From Paratinospora sagittata (taxonomy: Eukaryota > Streptophyta > Magnoliopsida > Ranunculales > Menispermaceae), in NCBI GenBank assembly GCA_035771175.1, contig CM069590.1:29402821-29466820 (forward strand): a DNA stretch of 64,000 nucleotides. The letters are read 5' to 3'. Numbering within the stretch: the stretch's first letter is position 1; each line of letters opens with the position of its first letter. The notes under the pieces were generated by a model. It was not told the DNA's origin. It worked only from the letters and a program-made list of their open reading frames with translations, and ran no database searches. The translations under genes and the position numbers were made by a program. Positions 49,613-63,472 of this stretch are shown here, in pieces.

Positions 49613-52600
49613 GTCTTCGAATTGAATCAAAATTGCAATCTGTCTTGATGTTCAGCTAGTTCTTCATTTAATCCCTTGTGTGCTAAGATTTGCAGAGGCT
49701 ATCCCTTGTTTAAAACTCTAAGTATATGAAGTGGTCTCGGTAAGATAACACATCAAAAAGGAACACATCACCTGTTTTGCATCAAGAACACATCAAACAA
49801 CAACTTTCGAATTGTACAAAGATCAAGCTCGAAGAACGAAGACATATCTCATGTTTAACGCATTAGTTTGATCTCTGGTGTGTAGGGTAACCCCTCGATC
49901 AATCTTTGCACTAAAACTCTGAAAATTGCAAAGTCTTCAAAATCACTTTCGATATAGTATTTCAATTTGACAAAAATGTTTTACGAAAGGTTTTAATCAT
50001 AATTTTAATGAGTTTTGAATTATTTAAAAGTGTTTATTCTTGTATCAAAGTGTTTTGAGTCAATGAAATGGTTCTTTAGTGTCAAAATATTAATTTTTCA
50101 AAAATAAGGCTATACGGCAATTTGCACGTCTTAGACTAAAATCTTATATTTCTAACGAGAAAAATGTGGGCACTTCTACTTGCTCGATTTTTCTATTCCT
50201 TCACGGTTTTGCCAGGTTATCTTAATTGAAATATTCTCTAGTAACACCTAGATGATTCCCATTGTCTCGCACGCCCAAAAAACTTTAGATTGAACAATGT
50301 TTTGAATTCAAATCGTTTTGTAGTACTCTTGCACTTTAACCTTCAACTTCAAGTTTTATAAAACACTCATTCTCTGATTTTCAAAAATACAACACGCACG
50401 ATATTTCAAAGTTAGATTGAGCTTTTCGAAGTGTTTTTCAAAAGAAGAAAGTAATGATTCTTGCCTTTGCAAAAAAAGGCTTCGAATTGAATCAAAATTG
50501 CAATCTGCCCTGATGTTCAGCTATGTTCTTCATTTTATCCCTTGTGTGCTAAGATTTGCAGAGGCTATCCATTGTTTAAAACTCTAAGTATATGAAGTTG
50601 TCTCGGTAAGATAACACATCAAAAAGGGACACATCACCTGTTTTGCATCAAGAACACATCAAACAATAGCTTTCGAATTCTACAAAGATCAAGCTCGAAG
50701 AACGAAGACATATCTCATGTCTAATGCATTAGTTTGATCTCTGGTGTGTAGGGTAACCCCTCGATCAATCTTAGCACTAAAACTCTGAAAATTGCAAAGT
50801 CTTCAAAATCACTTTCGATATAGTATTTCAATTTGACAAAAATGTTTTCCGAAAGGTTTTAATCATAATTTTAATGAGTGTTGAATTATTTAAAAGTGTT
50901 TATTCTTGTATCAAAGTGTTTTGAGTCAATGAAATGGTTCTTTAGTGTCAAAATATTAATTTTTCAAAAATAAGGCTATACGGCAATTTGCACGTCTTAG
51001 ACTAAAATCTGATATTTCTAACGAGAAAAATGTGGGCACTTCTGCTTGCTCGATTTTTCTATTCCTTCACAGTTTTGCAAGGTTATCTTAATTGAAATAT
51101 TCTCTAGTAACACCTAGATGATTCCCATTGTCTCGCGCGCCCAAAAAACTTTAGATTGAACAATGTTTTGAATTCAAATCATTTTGTAGTACTCTTGCTC
51201 TTTAACCTTCAACTTCAAATTTTATAAAACACTCATTCTCTGATTTTCAAAAATACAACACGCACGATATTTTTCAAGTTAGATTGAGCTTTTCAAAGAG
51301 TTTTTCAAGTGAAGAAAGAAATGATTCTTGGATTTGCAACAAAAGGCTTCGAATTGAATCAAAATTGCAATCTGTCTTGATGTTCAGCTAGTTCTTCATT
51401 TTATCCCATGTGTGCTAAGATTTGCAGAGGCTATCCATTGTTTAAAACTCTAAGCATCTGAAGTGGTCTCGGTAAGATAACACATGAAAAAGGAACACAT
51501 CACCTGTTTTGCATCAAGAACACATCAAACAATATAGCTTTCGAATTCTACAAAGATCAAGCTCGAAGAACGAAGACATATCTCATGTCTAATGCATTAG
51601 TTTGATCTCTGGTGTGTAGGGTAACCCCTCGATCAATCTCAGCACTAAAACTCTGAAAATTGCAAAGTCTTCAAAATCACTTTCGATATAGTATTTCGTT
51701 TTGAAAAAAATGTTTTCTGAAAGGTTTTAATCATAATTTTAATGAGTTTTGAATTATTTAAAAGTGTTTAATCTTATATCAAAGTGTTTTGTGTCAATGA
51801 AATGGTTCTTTAGTGTCAAAATATTAATTTTTCAAAAATAAGGCTATCCAGCAATTTGCACGTCTTAGACTAAAATATGATATTTCTAACGAGAAAAATG
51901 TGGGCACTTCTGCTTGCTCGATTTTTCTATTCCTTCACAGTTTTGCAAGGTTATCTTAATTGAAATATTCTCTAGTAACACCTAGATGATTCCCATTGTC
52001 TCGCGCGCCCAAAAAACTTTAGATTGAACAATGTTTTGAATTCAAATCATTTTGTAGTACTCTTGCTCTTTAACCTTCAACTTCAAATTTTATAAAACAC
52101 TCATTCTCTGATTTTCAAAAATACAACACGCACGATATTTGCAAGTTAGATTGAGCTTTTCGAAGTGTTTTTCAAGAGAAGAAAGTAATGATTCTTGCCT
52201 TTGCAAAAAAAGGCTTCGAATTGAATCAAAATTGCAATCTGTCTTGATGTTCAGCTAGTTTCTTCATTTTATCCCTTGTGTGCTAAGATTTGCAGAGGCT
52301 ATCCCTTGCTTAAAACTCTAAGTATATGAAGTGGTCTCGGTAAGATAACACATCAAAAAGGAACACATCACCTGTTTTGCCTCAAGAACACATCAAACAA
52401 CAGCTTTCGAATTCTACAAAGATCAAGCTCGAAGAACGAAGACATATCTCATGTTTAACGCATTAGTTTGATCCCTGTTGTGTAGGGTAACCCCTCGATC
52501 AATCTTAGCACTAAAACTCTGAAAATTGCAAAGTCTTCAAAATCACTTTCGATATAGTATTTCATTTTGACAAAAATGTTTTCCGAAAGGTTTTAATCAT

Positions 52601-53077
52601 AATTTTAATGAGTTTTGAATTATTTAAAAGTGTTTATTCTTATATCAAAGTGTTTTGAGTCAATGAAATGGTTCTTTAGTGTCAAAATATTAATTTTTCA
52701 AAAATAAGGCTATCCAGCAATTTGCACGTCTTAGACTAAAATCTTATATTTCTAACGAGAAAAATGTGGGCACTTCTACTTGCTCGATTTTTCTATTCCT
52801 TCACGGTTTTGCCAGGTTATCTTAATTGAAATATTCTCTAGTAACACCTAGATGATTCCCATTGTCTCGCACGCCCAAAAAACTTTAGATTGAACAATGT
52901 TTTGAATTCAAATCGTTTTGTAGTACTCTTGCACTTTAACCTTCAACTTCAAGTTTTATAAAACACTCATTCTCTGATTTTCAAAAATACAACACGCACG
53001 ATATTTCAAAGTTAGATTGAGCTTTTCGAAGTGTTTTTCAAAAGAAGAAAGTAATGATTCTTGCCTTTGCAAAAAAA
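49613..53077 (+). repeat. Satellite units 60-63 (C, mosaic, A, C)
   Basis: Unit starts are 49613, 50478, 51345 and 52212. Unit 60 begins with AAGTCTTCG, which breaks the start-site hairpin. The tails of units 60 and 63 share CTTCTACTTG, CACGGTTTTGCC, AATCGTTTTG, TTGCACTTTAACC and ATATTTCAAAG, 2599 bp apart. Unit 61 mixes a class C opening (GCCCTGATGTTCAGCTATG), a CAATAGC/CATGTCTAATGC middle and a class C TTTCAATTTGAC. Unit 62 is class A with GCAACAAAAGG. Confidence 0.89.
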
Positions 53078-55676
53078 GGCTTCGAATTGAATCAAAATTG
53101 CAATCTGCCCTGATGTTCAGCTATGTTCTTCATTTTATCCCTTGTGTGCTAAGATTTGCAGAGGCTATCCCTAGTTTAAAACTCTAAGTATATGAAGTGG
53201 TCTCGGTAAGATAACACATCAAAAAGGAACACCTCACCTGTTTTGCATCAAGAACACATCAAACAACAACTTTCGAATTCTACAAAGATCAAGCTCGAAG
53301 AACGAAGACATATCTCATGTTTAACGCATTAGTTTGATCTCTGGTGTGTAGGGTAACCCCTCGATCAATCTTAGCACTAAAACTCTGAAAATTGCAAAGC
53401 CTTCAAAATCACTTTCGATATAGTATTTCAATTTGACAAAAATGTTTTCCGAAAGGTTTTAATCATAATTTTAATGAGTTTTGAATTATTTAAAAGTGTT
53501 TATTCTTGTATCAAAGTGTTTTGAGTCAATGAAATGGTTCTTTAGTGTCAAAATATTAATGTTTCAAAAATAAGGCTATCCAGCAATTGGCACGTCTTAG
53601 ACTAAAATTTAATATTTCTAACGAGAAAAATGTGGGTACTTCTGCTTGCTCAATTTTTCTATTCCTTCACAGTTTTGCAAGGTTATCTTAATTGAAATAT
53701 TCTCTAGTAACACCTAGATGATTCCCATTATCTCGCACGCCCAAAAAACTTTAGATTGAACAATGTTTTGAATTCAAATCATTTTGTAGTACTCTTGCTC
53801 TTTAACCTTCAACTTCAAATTTTATAAAACACTCATTCTCTGATTTTCAAAAATACAACACGCACGATATTTGCAAGTTATATTGAGCTTTTCGAAGAGT
53901 TTTTTAAGAGAAGAAAGTAATGATTCTTGCCTTTGCAAAAAAAGGCTTCGAATTGAATCAAAATTGCAATCTGTCTTGATGTTCAGCTAGTTCTTCATTT
54001 TAACCCTTGTGTGCTAAGATTTGCAGAGGCTATCCATTGTTTAAAACTCTAAGTATATGAAGTGGTCTCGGTAAGATAACACGTCAAAAAGGAACACATC
54101 ACCTGTTTTGCGTCAAGAACACATCAAACAACAGCTTTCGAATTCTACAAAGATCAAGCTCGAAGAACGAAGACATATGTCATGTCTAATGCATTAGTTT
54201 GATCTCTGGTGTGTAGGGTAACCCCTCGATCAATCTCAGCACTAAAACTCTGAAAATTTCAAAGTCTTCAAAATCACTTTCGATATAGTATTTTATTTTG
54301 AAAAAAATGTTTTCTGAAAGGTTTTAATCATAATTTTAATGAGTTTTGAATTATTTAAAAGTGTTTAATCTTATATCAAAGTGTTTTGAGTCAATGAAAT
54401 GGTTCTTTAGTGTCAAAATATTAATTTTTCAAAAATAAGGCTATCCGGCAATTTGCACGTCTTAGACTAAAATCTGATATTTCTAACGAGAAAAATGTGG
54501 GCACTTCTGCTTGCTCGATTTTTCTATTCCTTCACAGTTTTGCAAGGTTATCTTAATTGAAATATTCTCTAGTAACACCTAGATGATTCCCATTGTCTCG
54601 CGCGCCCAACAAACTTTAGATTGAACAATATTTTGAATTCAAATCATTTTGTAGTACTCTTGCTCTTTAACCTTCAACTTCAAATTTTATAAAACACTCA
54701 TTCTCTGATTTTCAAAAATACAACACGCACGATATTTTTCAAGTTAGATTGAGCTTTTCAAAGAGTTTTTCAAGTGAAGAAAGAAATGATTCTTGGATTT
54801 GCAACAAAAGGCTTCGAATTGAATCAAAATTGCAATCTGTCTTGATGTTCAGCTAGTTCTTCATTTTATCCCATGTGTGCTAAGATTTGCAGAGGCTATC
54901 CATTGTTTAAAACTCTAAGCATCTGAAGTGGTCTCGGTAAGATAACACATGAAAAAGGAACACATCACCTGTTTTGCATCAAGAACACATCAAACAATAT
55001 AGCTTTCGAATTCTACAAAGATCAAGCTCGAAGAACGAAGACATTTCTCATGTCTAATGCATTAGTTTGATCTCTGGTGTGTAGGGTAACTCCTCGATCA
55101 ATCTCAGCACTAAAACTCTGAAAATTTCAAAGTCATCAAAATCACTTTCGATATAGTATTTCATTTTTAAAAAAATGTTTTCTGAAAGGTTTTAATCATA
55201 ATTTTAATGAGTTTTGAAATATTTAAAAGTGTTTAATCTTATATCAAAGTGTTTTGAGTCAATGAAATGGTTCTTTAGTGTCAAAATATTAATGTTTCAA
55301 AAATAAGGCTATCCAGCAATTGGCACGTCTTAGACTAAAATCTGATATTTCTAACGAGAAAAATGTGGGCACTTCTGCTTGCTCGAATTTTCTATTCCTT
55401 CACAGTTTTGCCAAGTTATCTTAATTGAAATATTCTATAGTAACACCTAGATGATTCCCATTGTCTCGCACGCCCAAAAAACTTTAGATTGAACAATGTT
55501 TTGAATTCAAATCATTTTGTAGTACTCTTCCTCTTTAACCTTCAACTTCAAATTTTATAAAACACTTATTCTCTGATTTTCAAAAAGACAACACGCACGA
55601 TATTTGCAAGTTAGAATGAGCTTTTCGAAGAGTTTTTCAAGAGAAGAAAGTAATGATTCTTGCCTTTGCAAAAAAA
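53078..55676 (+). repeat. C-B-A trimer, copy 4 (units 64-66, 2599 bp)
   Basis: Units 64 (53078-53943), 65 (53944-54809) and 66 (54810-55676). It is a sister of copy 3 by the markers given there, with exactly the same total length of 2599 bp. It is separated from copy 3 by units 60-63. Unit 66 also begins a run of A-C dimers. Confidence 0.93.
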
Positions 55677-56542
55677 GTCTTCGAATTGAATCAAAATTGC
55701 AATCTGTCTTGATGTTCAGCTAGTTCTTCATTTAATCCCTTGTGTGCTAAGATTTGCAGAGGCTATCCCTTTTTTAAAACTCTAAGTATATGAAGTGGTC
55801 TCGGTAAGATAACACATCAAAAAGGAACACATCACCTGTTTTGCATCAAGAACACATCAAACAACAACTTTCGAATTCTACAAAGATCAAGCTCGAAGAA
55901 CGAAGACATATCTCATGTTTAACGCATTAGTTTGATCTCTGGTGTGTAGGGTAACCCCTCGATCAATCTTAGCACTAAAACTCTGAAAATTGCAAAGTCT
56001 TCAAAATCACTTTCGATATAGTATTTCAATTTGACAAAAATGTTTTCCGAAAGGTTTTAATCATAATTTTAATGAGTGTTGAATTATTTAAAAGTGTTTA
56101 TTCTTGTATCAAAGTGTTTTGAGTCAATGAAATGGTTCTTTAGTGTCAAAATATTAATTTTTCAAAAATAAGGCTATCCAGCAATTTGCACGTCTTAGAC
56201 TAAAATCTGATATTTCTAACCAGAAAAATGTGTGCACTTCTGCTTGCTCGATTTTTCCATTCCTTCACAGTTTTGCAAGGTTATCTTAATTGAAATATTC
56301 TCTAGTAACACCTAGATGATTCCCATTGTCTCGCGCGCCCAAAAAACTTTAGATTGAACAATGTTTTGAATTCAAATCATTTTGTAGTACTCTTGCTCTT
56401 TAACCTTCAACTTCAAATTTTATAAAACACTCATTCTCTGATTTTCAAAAATACAACACGCACGATATTTTTCAAGTTAGATTGAGCTTTTCAAAGAGTT
56501 TTTCAAGTGAAGAAAGAAATGATTCTTGGATTTGCAACAAAA
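54810..56542 (+). repeat. A-C dimer, copy 1 (units 66-67, 1733 bp)
   Basis: Unit 66 (class A, TTTGAAATATTTAAAAG, TCTTCCTCTTTAACC) is followed by unit 67 (55677-56542, class C, AAGTCTTCG, TTTAATCCC, CCCTTTTTTAAAAC). The same pair recurs at 56543. Unit 66 overlaps the C-B-A annotation, because the two block structures share it. Confidence 0.92.
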
Positions 56543-58275
56543 GGCTTCGAATTGAATCAAAATTGCAATCTGTCTTGATGTTCAGCTAGTTCTTCATTTT
56601 ATCCCATGTGTGCTAAGATTTGCAGAGGCTATCCATTGTTTAAAACTCTAAGCATCTGAAGTGGTCTCGGTAAGATAACACATGAAAAAGGAACACATCA
56701 CCTGTTTTGCATCAAGAACACATCAAACAATATAGCTTTCGAATTCTACAAAGATCAAGCTCGAAGAACGAAGACATATCTCATGTCTAATGCATTAGTT
56801 TGATCTCTGGTGTGTAGGGTAACCCCTCGATCAATCTCAGCACTAAAACTCTGAAAATTTCAAAGTCTTCAAAATCACTTTCGATATAGTATTTCATTTT
56901 TAAAAAAATGTTTTCTGAAAGGTTTTAATCATAATTTTAATGAGTTTTGAAATATTTAAAAGTGTTTAATCTTATATCAAAGTGTTTTGAGTCAATGAAA
57001 TGGTTCTTTAGTGTCAAAATATTAATGTTTCAAAAATAAGGCTATCCAGCAATTGGCACGTCTTAGACTAAAATCTGATATTTCTAACGAGAAAAATGTG
57101 GGCACTTCTGCTTGCTCGAATTTTCTATTCCTTCACAGTTTTGCCAAGTTATCTTAATTGAAATATTCTATAGTAACACCTAGATGATTCCCATTGTCTC
57201 GCACGCCCAAAAAACTTTAGATTGAACAATGTTTTGAATTCAAATCATTTTGTAGTACTCTTCCTCTTTAACCTTCAACTTCAAATTTTATAAAACACTT
57301 ATTCTCTGATTTTCAAAAACACAACACGCACGATATTTGCAAGTTAGAATGAGCTTTTCGAAGAGTTTTTCAAGAGAAGAAAGTAATGATTCTTGCCTTT
57401 GCAAAAAAAGTCTTCGAATTGAATCAAAATTGCAATCTGTCTTGATGTTCAGCTAGTTCTTCATTTAATCCCTTGTGTGCTAAGATTTGCAGAGGCTATC
57501 CCTTTTTTAAAACTCTAAGTATATGAAGTGGTCTCGGTAAGATAACACATCAAAAAGGAACACATCACCTGTTTTGCATCAAGAACACATCAAACAACAA
57601 CTTTCGAATTCTACAAAGATCAAGCTCGAAGAACGAAGACATATCTCATGTTTAACGCATTAGTTTGATCTCTGGTGTGTAGGGTAACCCCTCGATCAAT
57701 CTTAGCACTAAAACTCTGAAAATTGCAAAGTCTTCAAAATCACTTTCGATATAGTATTTCAATTTGACAAAAATGTTTTCCGAAAGGTTTTAATCATAAT
57801 TTTAATGAGTGTTGAATTATTTAAAAGTGTTTATACTTGTATCAAAGTGTTTTGAGTCAATGAAATGGTTCTTTAGTGTCAAAATATTAATGTTTCAAAA
57901 ATAAGGCTATCCAGCAATTGGCACGTCTTAGACTAAAATTTAATATTTCTAACGAGAAAAATGTGGGCACTTCTGCTTGCTCAATTTTTCTATTCCTTCA
58001 AAGTTTTGCAAGGTTATCTTAATTGAAATATTCTCTAGTAACACCTAGATGATTCCATTTATCTCGCACGCCCAAAAAACTTTAGATTGAACAATGTTTT
58101 GAATTCAAATCATTTTGTAGTACTCTTGCTCTTTAACCTTCAACTTCAAATTTTATAAAACACTCATTCTCTGATTTTCAAAAATACAACACGCACGATA
58201 TTTTTCAAGTTAGATTGAGCTTTTCGAAGAGTTTTTCAAGAGAAGAAAGTAATGATTCTTGCCTTTGCAAAAAAA
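56543..58275 (+). repeat. A-C dimer, copy 2 (units 68-69, 1733 bp)
   Basis: Units 68 (56543-57409) and 69 (57410-58275) repeat units 66-67 at exactly 1733 bp, including AAGTCTTCG and CCCTTTTTTAAAAC. The tail of unit 69 (AATTTAATATTTC, ATTTATCTCGCACG) is instead like units 57 and 64, so this copy ends within unit 69. Confidence 0.92.
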
Positions 58276-61200
58276 GGGTTCGAATTGAATCAAAATTGCA
58301 ATCTGTCTTGATGTTCAGCTAGTTCTTCATTTTATCCCTTGTGTGCTAAGATTTGCAGAGGCTATCCATTGTTTAAAACTCTAAGCATCTGAAGTGGTCT
58401 CGGTAAGATAACACATGAAAAAGGAACACATCACCTGTTTTGCGTCTAGAACACATCAAACAATAGCTTTCGAATTCTACAATGGTCAAGCTCGAAGAAC
58501 GAAGACATATCTCATGTCTAATGCATTAGTTTGATCTCTGGTGTGTAGGGTAACCCCTCGATCAATCTCAGCACTAAAACTCTGAAAATTGCAAAGTCTT
58601 CAAAATCACTTTCGATATAGTATTTCATTTTTAAAAAAATGTTTTCTGAAAGGTTTTAATCATAATTTTAATGAGTTTTGAAATATTAAAAAGTGTTTAA
58701 TCTTATATCAAAGTGTTTTGAGTCAATGAAATGGTTCTTTAGTGTCAAAATATTAATGTTTCAAAAATAAGGCTATCCAGCAATTGGCACGTCTTAGACT
58801 AAAATCTGATATTTCTAACGAGAAAAATGTGGGCACTTCTGCTTGCTCGAATTTTCTATTCCTTCACAGTTTTGCCAGGTTATCTTAATTGAAATATTCT
58901 ATAGTAACACCTAGATGATTCCCATTGTCTCGCACGCCCAAAAAACTTTAGATTGAACAATGTTTTGAATTCAAATCATTTTGTAGTACTCTTGCTCTTT
59001 AACCTTCAACTTCAAATTTTATAAAACACTCATTCTCTGATTTTCAAAAATACAACACGCACGATATTTGCAAGTTAGATTGAGCTTTTCGAAGAGTTTT
59101 TCAAGAGAAGAAAGTAATGATTCTTGCCTTTGCAAAAAAAGTCTTCGAATTGAATCAAAATTGCAATCTGTCTTGATGTTCGGCTAGTTTCTTCATTTTA
59201 TCCCTTGTGTGCTAAGATTTGCAGAGGCTATCCCTTGCTTAAAACTCTAAGTATATGAAGTGGTCCCGGTAAGATAACACATCAAAAAGGAACACATCAC
59301 CTGATTTGCCTCAAGAACACATCAAACAACAGCTTTCGAATTCTACAAAGATCAAGCTCGAAGAACGAAGACATATCTCATGTTTAACGCATTAGTTTGA
59401 TCTCTGGTGTGTAGGGTAACCCCTCGATCAATCTTAGCACTAAAACTCTGAAAATTGCAAAGTCTTCAAAATCACTTTCGATATAGTATTTCAATTCGAC
59501 AAAAATGTTTTACGAAAGGTTTTAATCATAATTTTAATGAGTTTTGAATTATTTAAAAGTGTTTATTCTTGTATCAAAGTGTTTTGAGTCAATGAAATGG
59601 TTCTTTACTGTCAAAATATTAATTTTTCAAAAATAAGGCTATCCAGCAATTTGCACGTCTTAGACTAAAATCTGATATTTCTAACGAGAAAAATGTGGGC
59701 ACTTCTGCTTGCTCGATTTTTCTAATCCTTCACAGTTTTGCAAGGTTATCTTAATTGAAATATTCTCTAGTAACACCTAGATGATTCCCATTGTCTCGCG
59801 CGCCCAAAAAACTTTAGATTGAACAATGTTTTGAATTCAAATCATTTTGTAGTACTCTTCCTCTTTAACCTTCAACTTCAAATTTTATAAAACACTTATT
59901 CTCTGATTTTCAAAAACACAACACGCACGATATTTGCAAGTTAGAATGAGCTTTTCGAAGAGTTTTTCAAGAGAAGAAAGTAATGATTCTTGCCTTTGCA
60001 AAAAAAGTCTTCGAATTGAATCAAAATTGCAATCTGTCTTGATGTTCAGCTAGTTCTTCATTTAATCCCTTGTGTGCTAAGATTTGCAGAGGCTATCCCT
60101 TTTTTAAAACTCTAAGTATATGAAGTGGTCTCGGTAAGATAACACATCAAAAAGGAACACATCACCTGTTTTGCCTCAAGAACACATCAAACAACAGCTT
60201 TCGAATTCTACAAAGATCAAGCTCGAAGAACGAAGACATATCTCATGTTTAACGCATTAGTTTGATCTCTGGTGTGTAGGGTAACCCCTCGATCAATCTT
60301 TGCACTAAAACTCTGAAAATTGCAAAGTCTTCAAAATCACTTTCGATATAGTATTTCAATTTGACAAAAATGTTTTACGAAAGGTTTTAATCATAATTTT
60401 AATGAGTTTTGAATTATTTAAAAGTGTTTATTCTTGTATCAAAGTGTTTTGAGTCAATGAAATGGTTCTTTAGTGTCAAAATATTAATTTTTCAAAAATA
60501 AGGCTATCCAGCAATTTGCACGTCTTAGACTAAAATCTGATATTTCTAACGAGAAAAATGTGGGCACTTCTGCTTGCTCGATTTTTCTATTCCTTCACAG
60601 TTTTGCAAGGTTATCTTAATTGAAATATTCTCTAGTAACACCTAGATGATTCCCATTGTCTCGCGCGCCCAAAAAACTTTAGATTGAACAATGTTTTGAA
60701 TTCAAATCATTTTGTAGTACTCTTGCTCTTTAACCTTCAACTTCAAATTTTATAAAACACTCATTCTCTGATTTTCAAAAATACAACACGCACGATATTT
60801 TTCAAGTTAGATTGAGCTTTTCAAAGAGTTTTTCAAGTGAAGAAAGAAATGATTCTTGGATTTGCAACAAAAGGCTTCGAATTGAATCAAAATTGCAATC
60901 TGTCTTGATGTTCAGCTAGTTCTTCATTTTATCCCATGTGTGCTAAGATTTGCAGAGGCTATCCATTGTTTAAAACTCTAAGCATCTGAAGTGGTCTCGG
61001 TAAGATAACACATGAAAAAGGAACACATCACCTGTTTTGCATCAAGAACACATCAAACAATATAGCTTTCGAATTCTACAAAGATCAAGCTCGAAGAACG
61101 AAGACATATCTCATGTCTAATGCATTAGTTTGATCTCTGGTGTGTAGGGTAACCCCTCGATCAATCTCAGCACTAAAACTCTGAAAATTGCAAAGTCTTC

Positions 61201-63472
61201 AAAATCACTTTCGATATAGTATTTCGTTTTGAAAAAAATGTTTTCTGAAAGGTTTTAATCATAATTTTAATGAGTTTTGAATTATTTAAAAGTGTTTAAT
61301 CTTATAACAAAGTGTTTTGTGTCAATGAAATGGTTCTTTAGTGTCAAAATATTAATTTTTCAAAAATAAGGCTATCCAGCAATTTGCACGTCTTAGACTA
61401 AAATATGATATTTCTAACGAGAAAAATGTGGGCACTTCTGCTTGCTCGATTTTTCTATTCCTTCACAGTTTTGCAAGGTTATCTTAATTGAAATATTCTC
61501 TAGTAACACCTAGATGATTCCCATTGTCTCTCGCGCCCAAAAAACTTTAGATTGAACAATGTTTTGAATTCAAATCATTTTGTAGTACTCTTGCTCTTTA
61601 ACCTTCAACTTCAAATTTTATAAAACACTCATTCTCTGATTTTCAAAAATACAACACGCACGATATTTTTCAAGTTAGATTGAGCTTTTCAAAGAGTTTT
61701 TCAAGTGAAGAAAGAAATGATTCTTGGATTTGCAACAAAAGGCTTCGAATTGAATCAAAATTGCAATCTGTCTTGATGTTCAGCTAGTTCTTCATTTTAT
61801 CCCATGTGTGCTAAGATTTGCAGAGGCTATCCATTGTTTAAAACTCTAAGCATCTGAAGTGGTCTCGGTAAGATAACACATGAAAAAGGAACACATCACC
61901 TGTTTTGCATCAAGAACACATCAAACAATATAGCTTTCGAATTCTACAAAGATCAAGCTCGAAGAACGAAGACATATCTCATGTCTAATGCATTAGTTCG
62001 ATCTCTGGTGTGTAGGGTAACCCCTCGATCAATCTCAGCACTAAAACTCTGAAAATTTCAAAGTCTTCAAAATCACTTTCGATATAGTATTTCATTTTTA
62101 AAAAAATGTTTTCTGAAAGGTTTTAATCATAATTTTAATGAGTTTTGAAATATTTAAAAGTGTTTAATCTTATATCAAAGTGTTTTGAGTCAATGAAATG
62201 GTTCTTTAGTGTCAAAATATTAATGTTTCAAAAATAAGGCTATCCAGCAATTGGCACGTCTTAGACTAAAATCTGATATTTCTAACGAGAAAAATGTGGG
62301 CACTTCTGCTTGCTCGAATTTTCTATTCCTTCACAGTTTTGCCAAGTTATCTTAATTGAAATATTCTATAGTAACACCTAGATGATTCCCATTGTCTCGC
62401 ACCCCCAAAAAACTTTAGATTGAACAATGTTTTGAATTCAAATCATTTTGTAGTACTCTTCCTCTTTAACCTTCAACTTCAAATTTTATAAAACACTTAT
62501 TCTCTGATTTTCAAAAACACAACACGCACGATATTTGCAAGTTAGAATGAGCTTTTCGAAGAGTTTTTCAAGAGAAGAAAGTAATGATTCTTGCCTTTGC
62601 AAAAAAAGTCTTCGAATTGAATCAAAATTGCAATCTGTCTTGATGTTCAGCTAGTTCTTCATTTAATCCCTTGTGTGCTAAGATTTGCAGAGGCTATCCC
62701 TTTTTTAAAACTCTAAGTATATGAAGTGGTCTCGGTAAGATAACACATCAAAAAGGAACACATCACCTGTTTTGCATCAAGAACACATCAAACAACAACT
62801 TTCGAATTCTACAAAGATCAAGCTCGAAGAATGAAGACATATCTCATGTTTAACGCATTAGTTTGATCTCTGGTGTGTAGGGTAACCCCTCGATCAATCT
62901 TAGCACTAAAACTCTGAAAATTGCAAAGTCTTCAAAATCACTTTCGATATAGTATTTCAATTTGACAAAAATGTTTTACGAAAGGTTTTAATCATAATTT
63001 TAATGAGTTTTGAATTATTTAAAAGTGTTTATTCTTGTATCAAAGTGTTTTGAGTCAATGAAATGGTTCTTTAGTGTCAAAATATTAATTTTTCAAAAAT
63101 AAGGCTATCCAGCAATTTGCACGTCTTAGACTAAAATCTGATATTTCTAACGAGAAAAATGTGGGCACTTCTGCTTGCTCGATTTTTCTAATCCTTCACA
63201 GTTTTGCAAGGTTATCTTAATTGAAATATTCTCTAGTAACACCTAGATGATTCCCATTGTCTCGCGCGCCCAAAAAACTTTAGATTGAACAATGTTTTGA
63301 ATTCAAATCATTTTGTAGTACTCTTGCTCTTTAACCTTCAACTTCAAGTTTTATAAAACACTTATTCTCTGATTTTCAAAAATACAACACGCACGATATT
63401 TGCAAGTTAGATTGAGCTTTTCGAAGTGTTTTTCAAGAGAAGAAAGTAATGATTCTTGCCTTTGCAAAAAAA
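58276..63472 (+). repeat. Satellite units 70-75 (A, C, C, A, A, C)
   Basis: Unit starts are 58276, 59141, 60007, 60873, 61741 and 62608; lengths are 865-868 bp. Unit 70 starts AAGGGTTCG like unit 52, with a private GCGTCTAGAAC. Units 71, 72 and 75 start with AAGTCTTCG. Units 74-75 match 66-67 and 68-69. Unit 73 carries GTCTCTCGCGCCC, otherwise a marker of units 51 and 54. The adjacent A-A and C-C pairs show that the A-C alternation has been shuffled. Confidence 0.9.
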
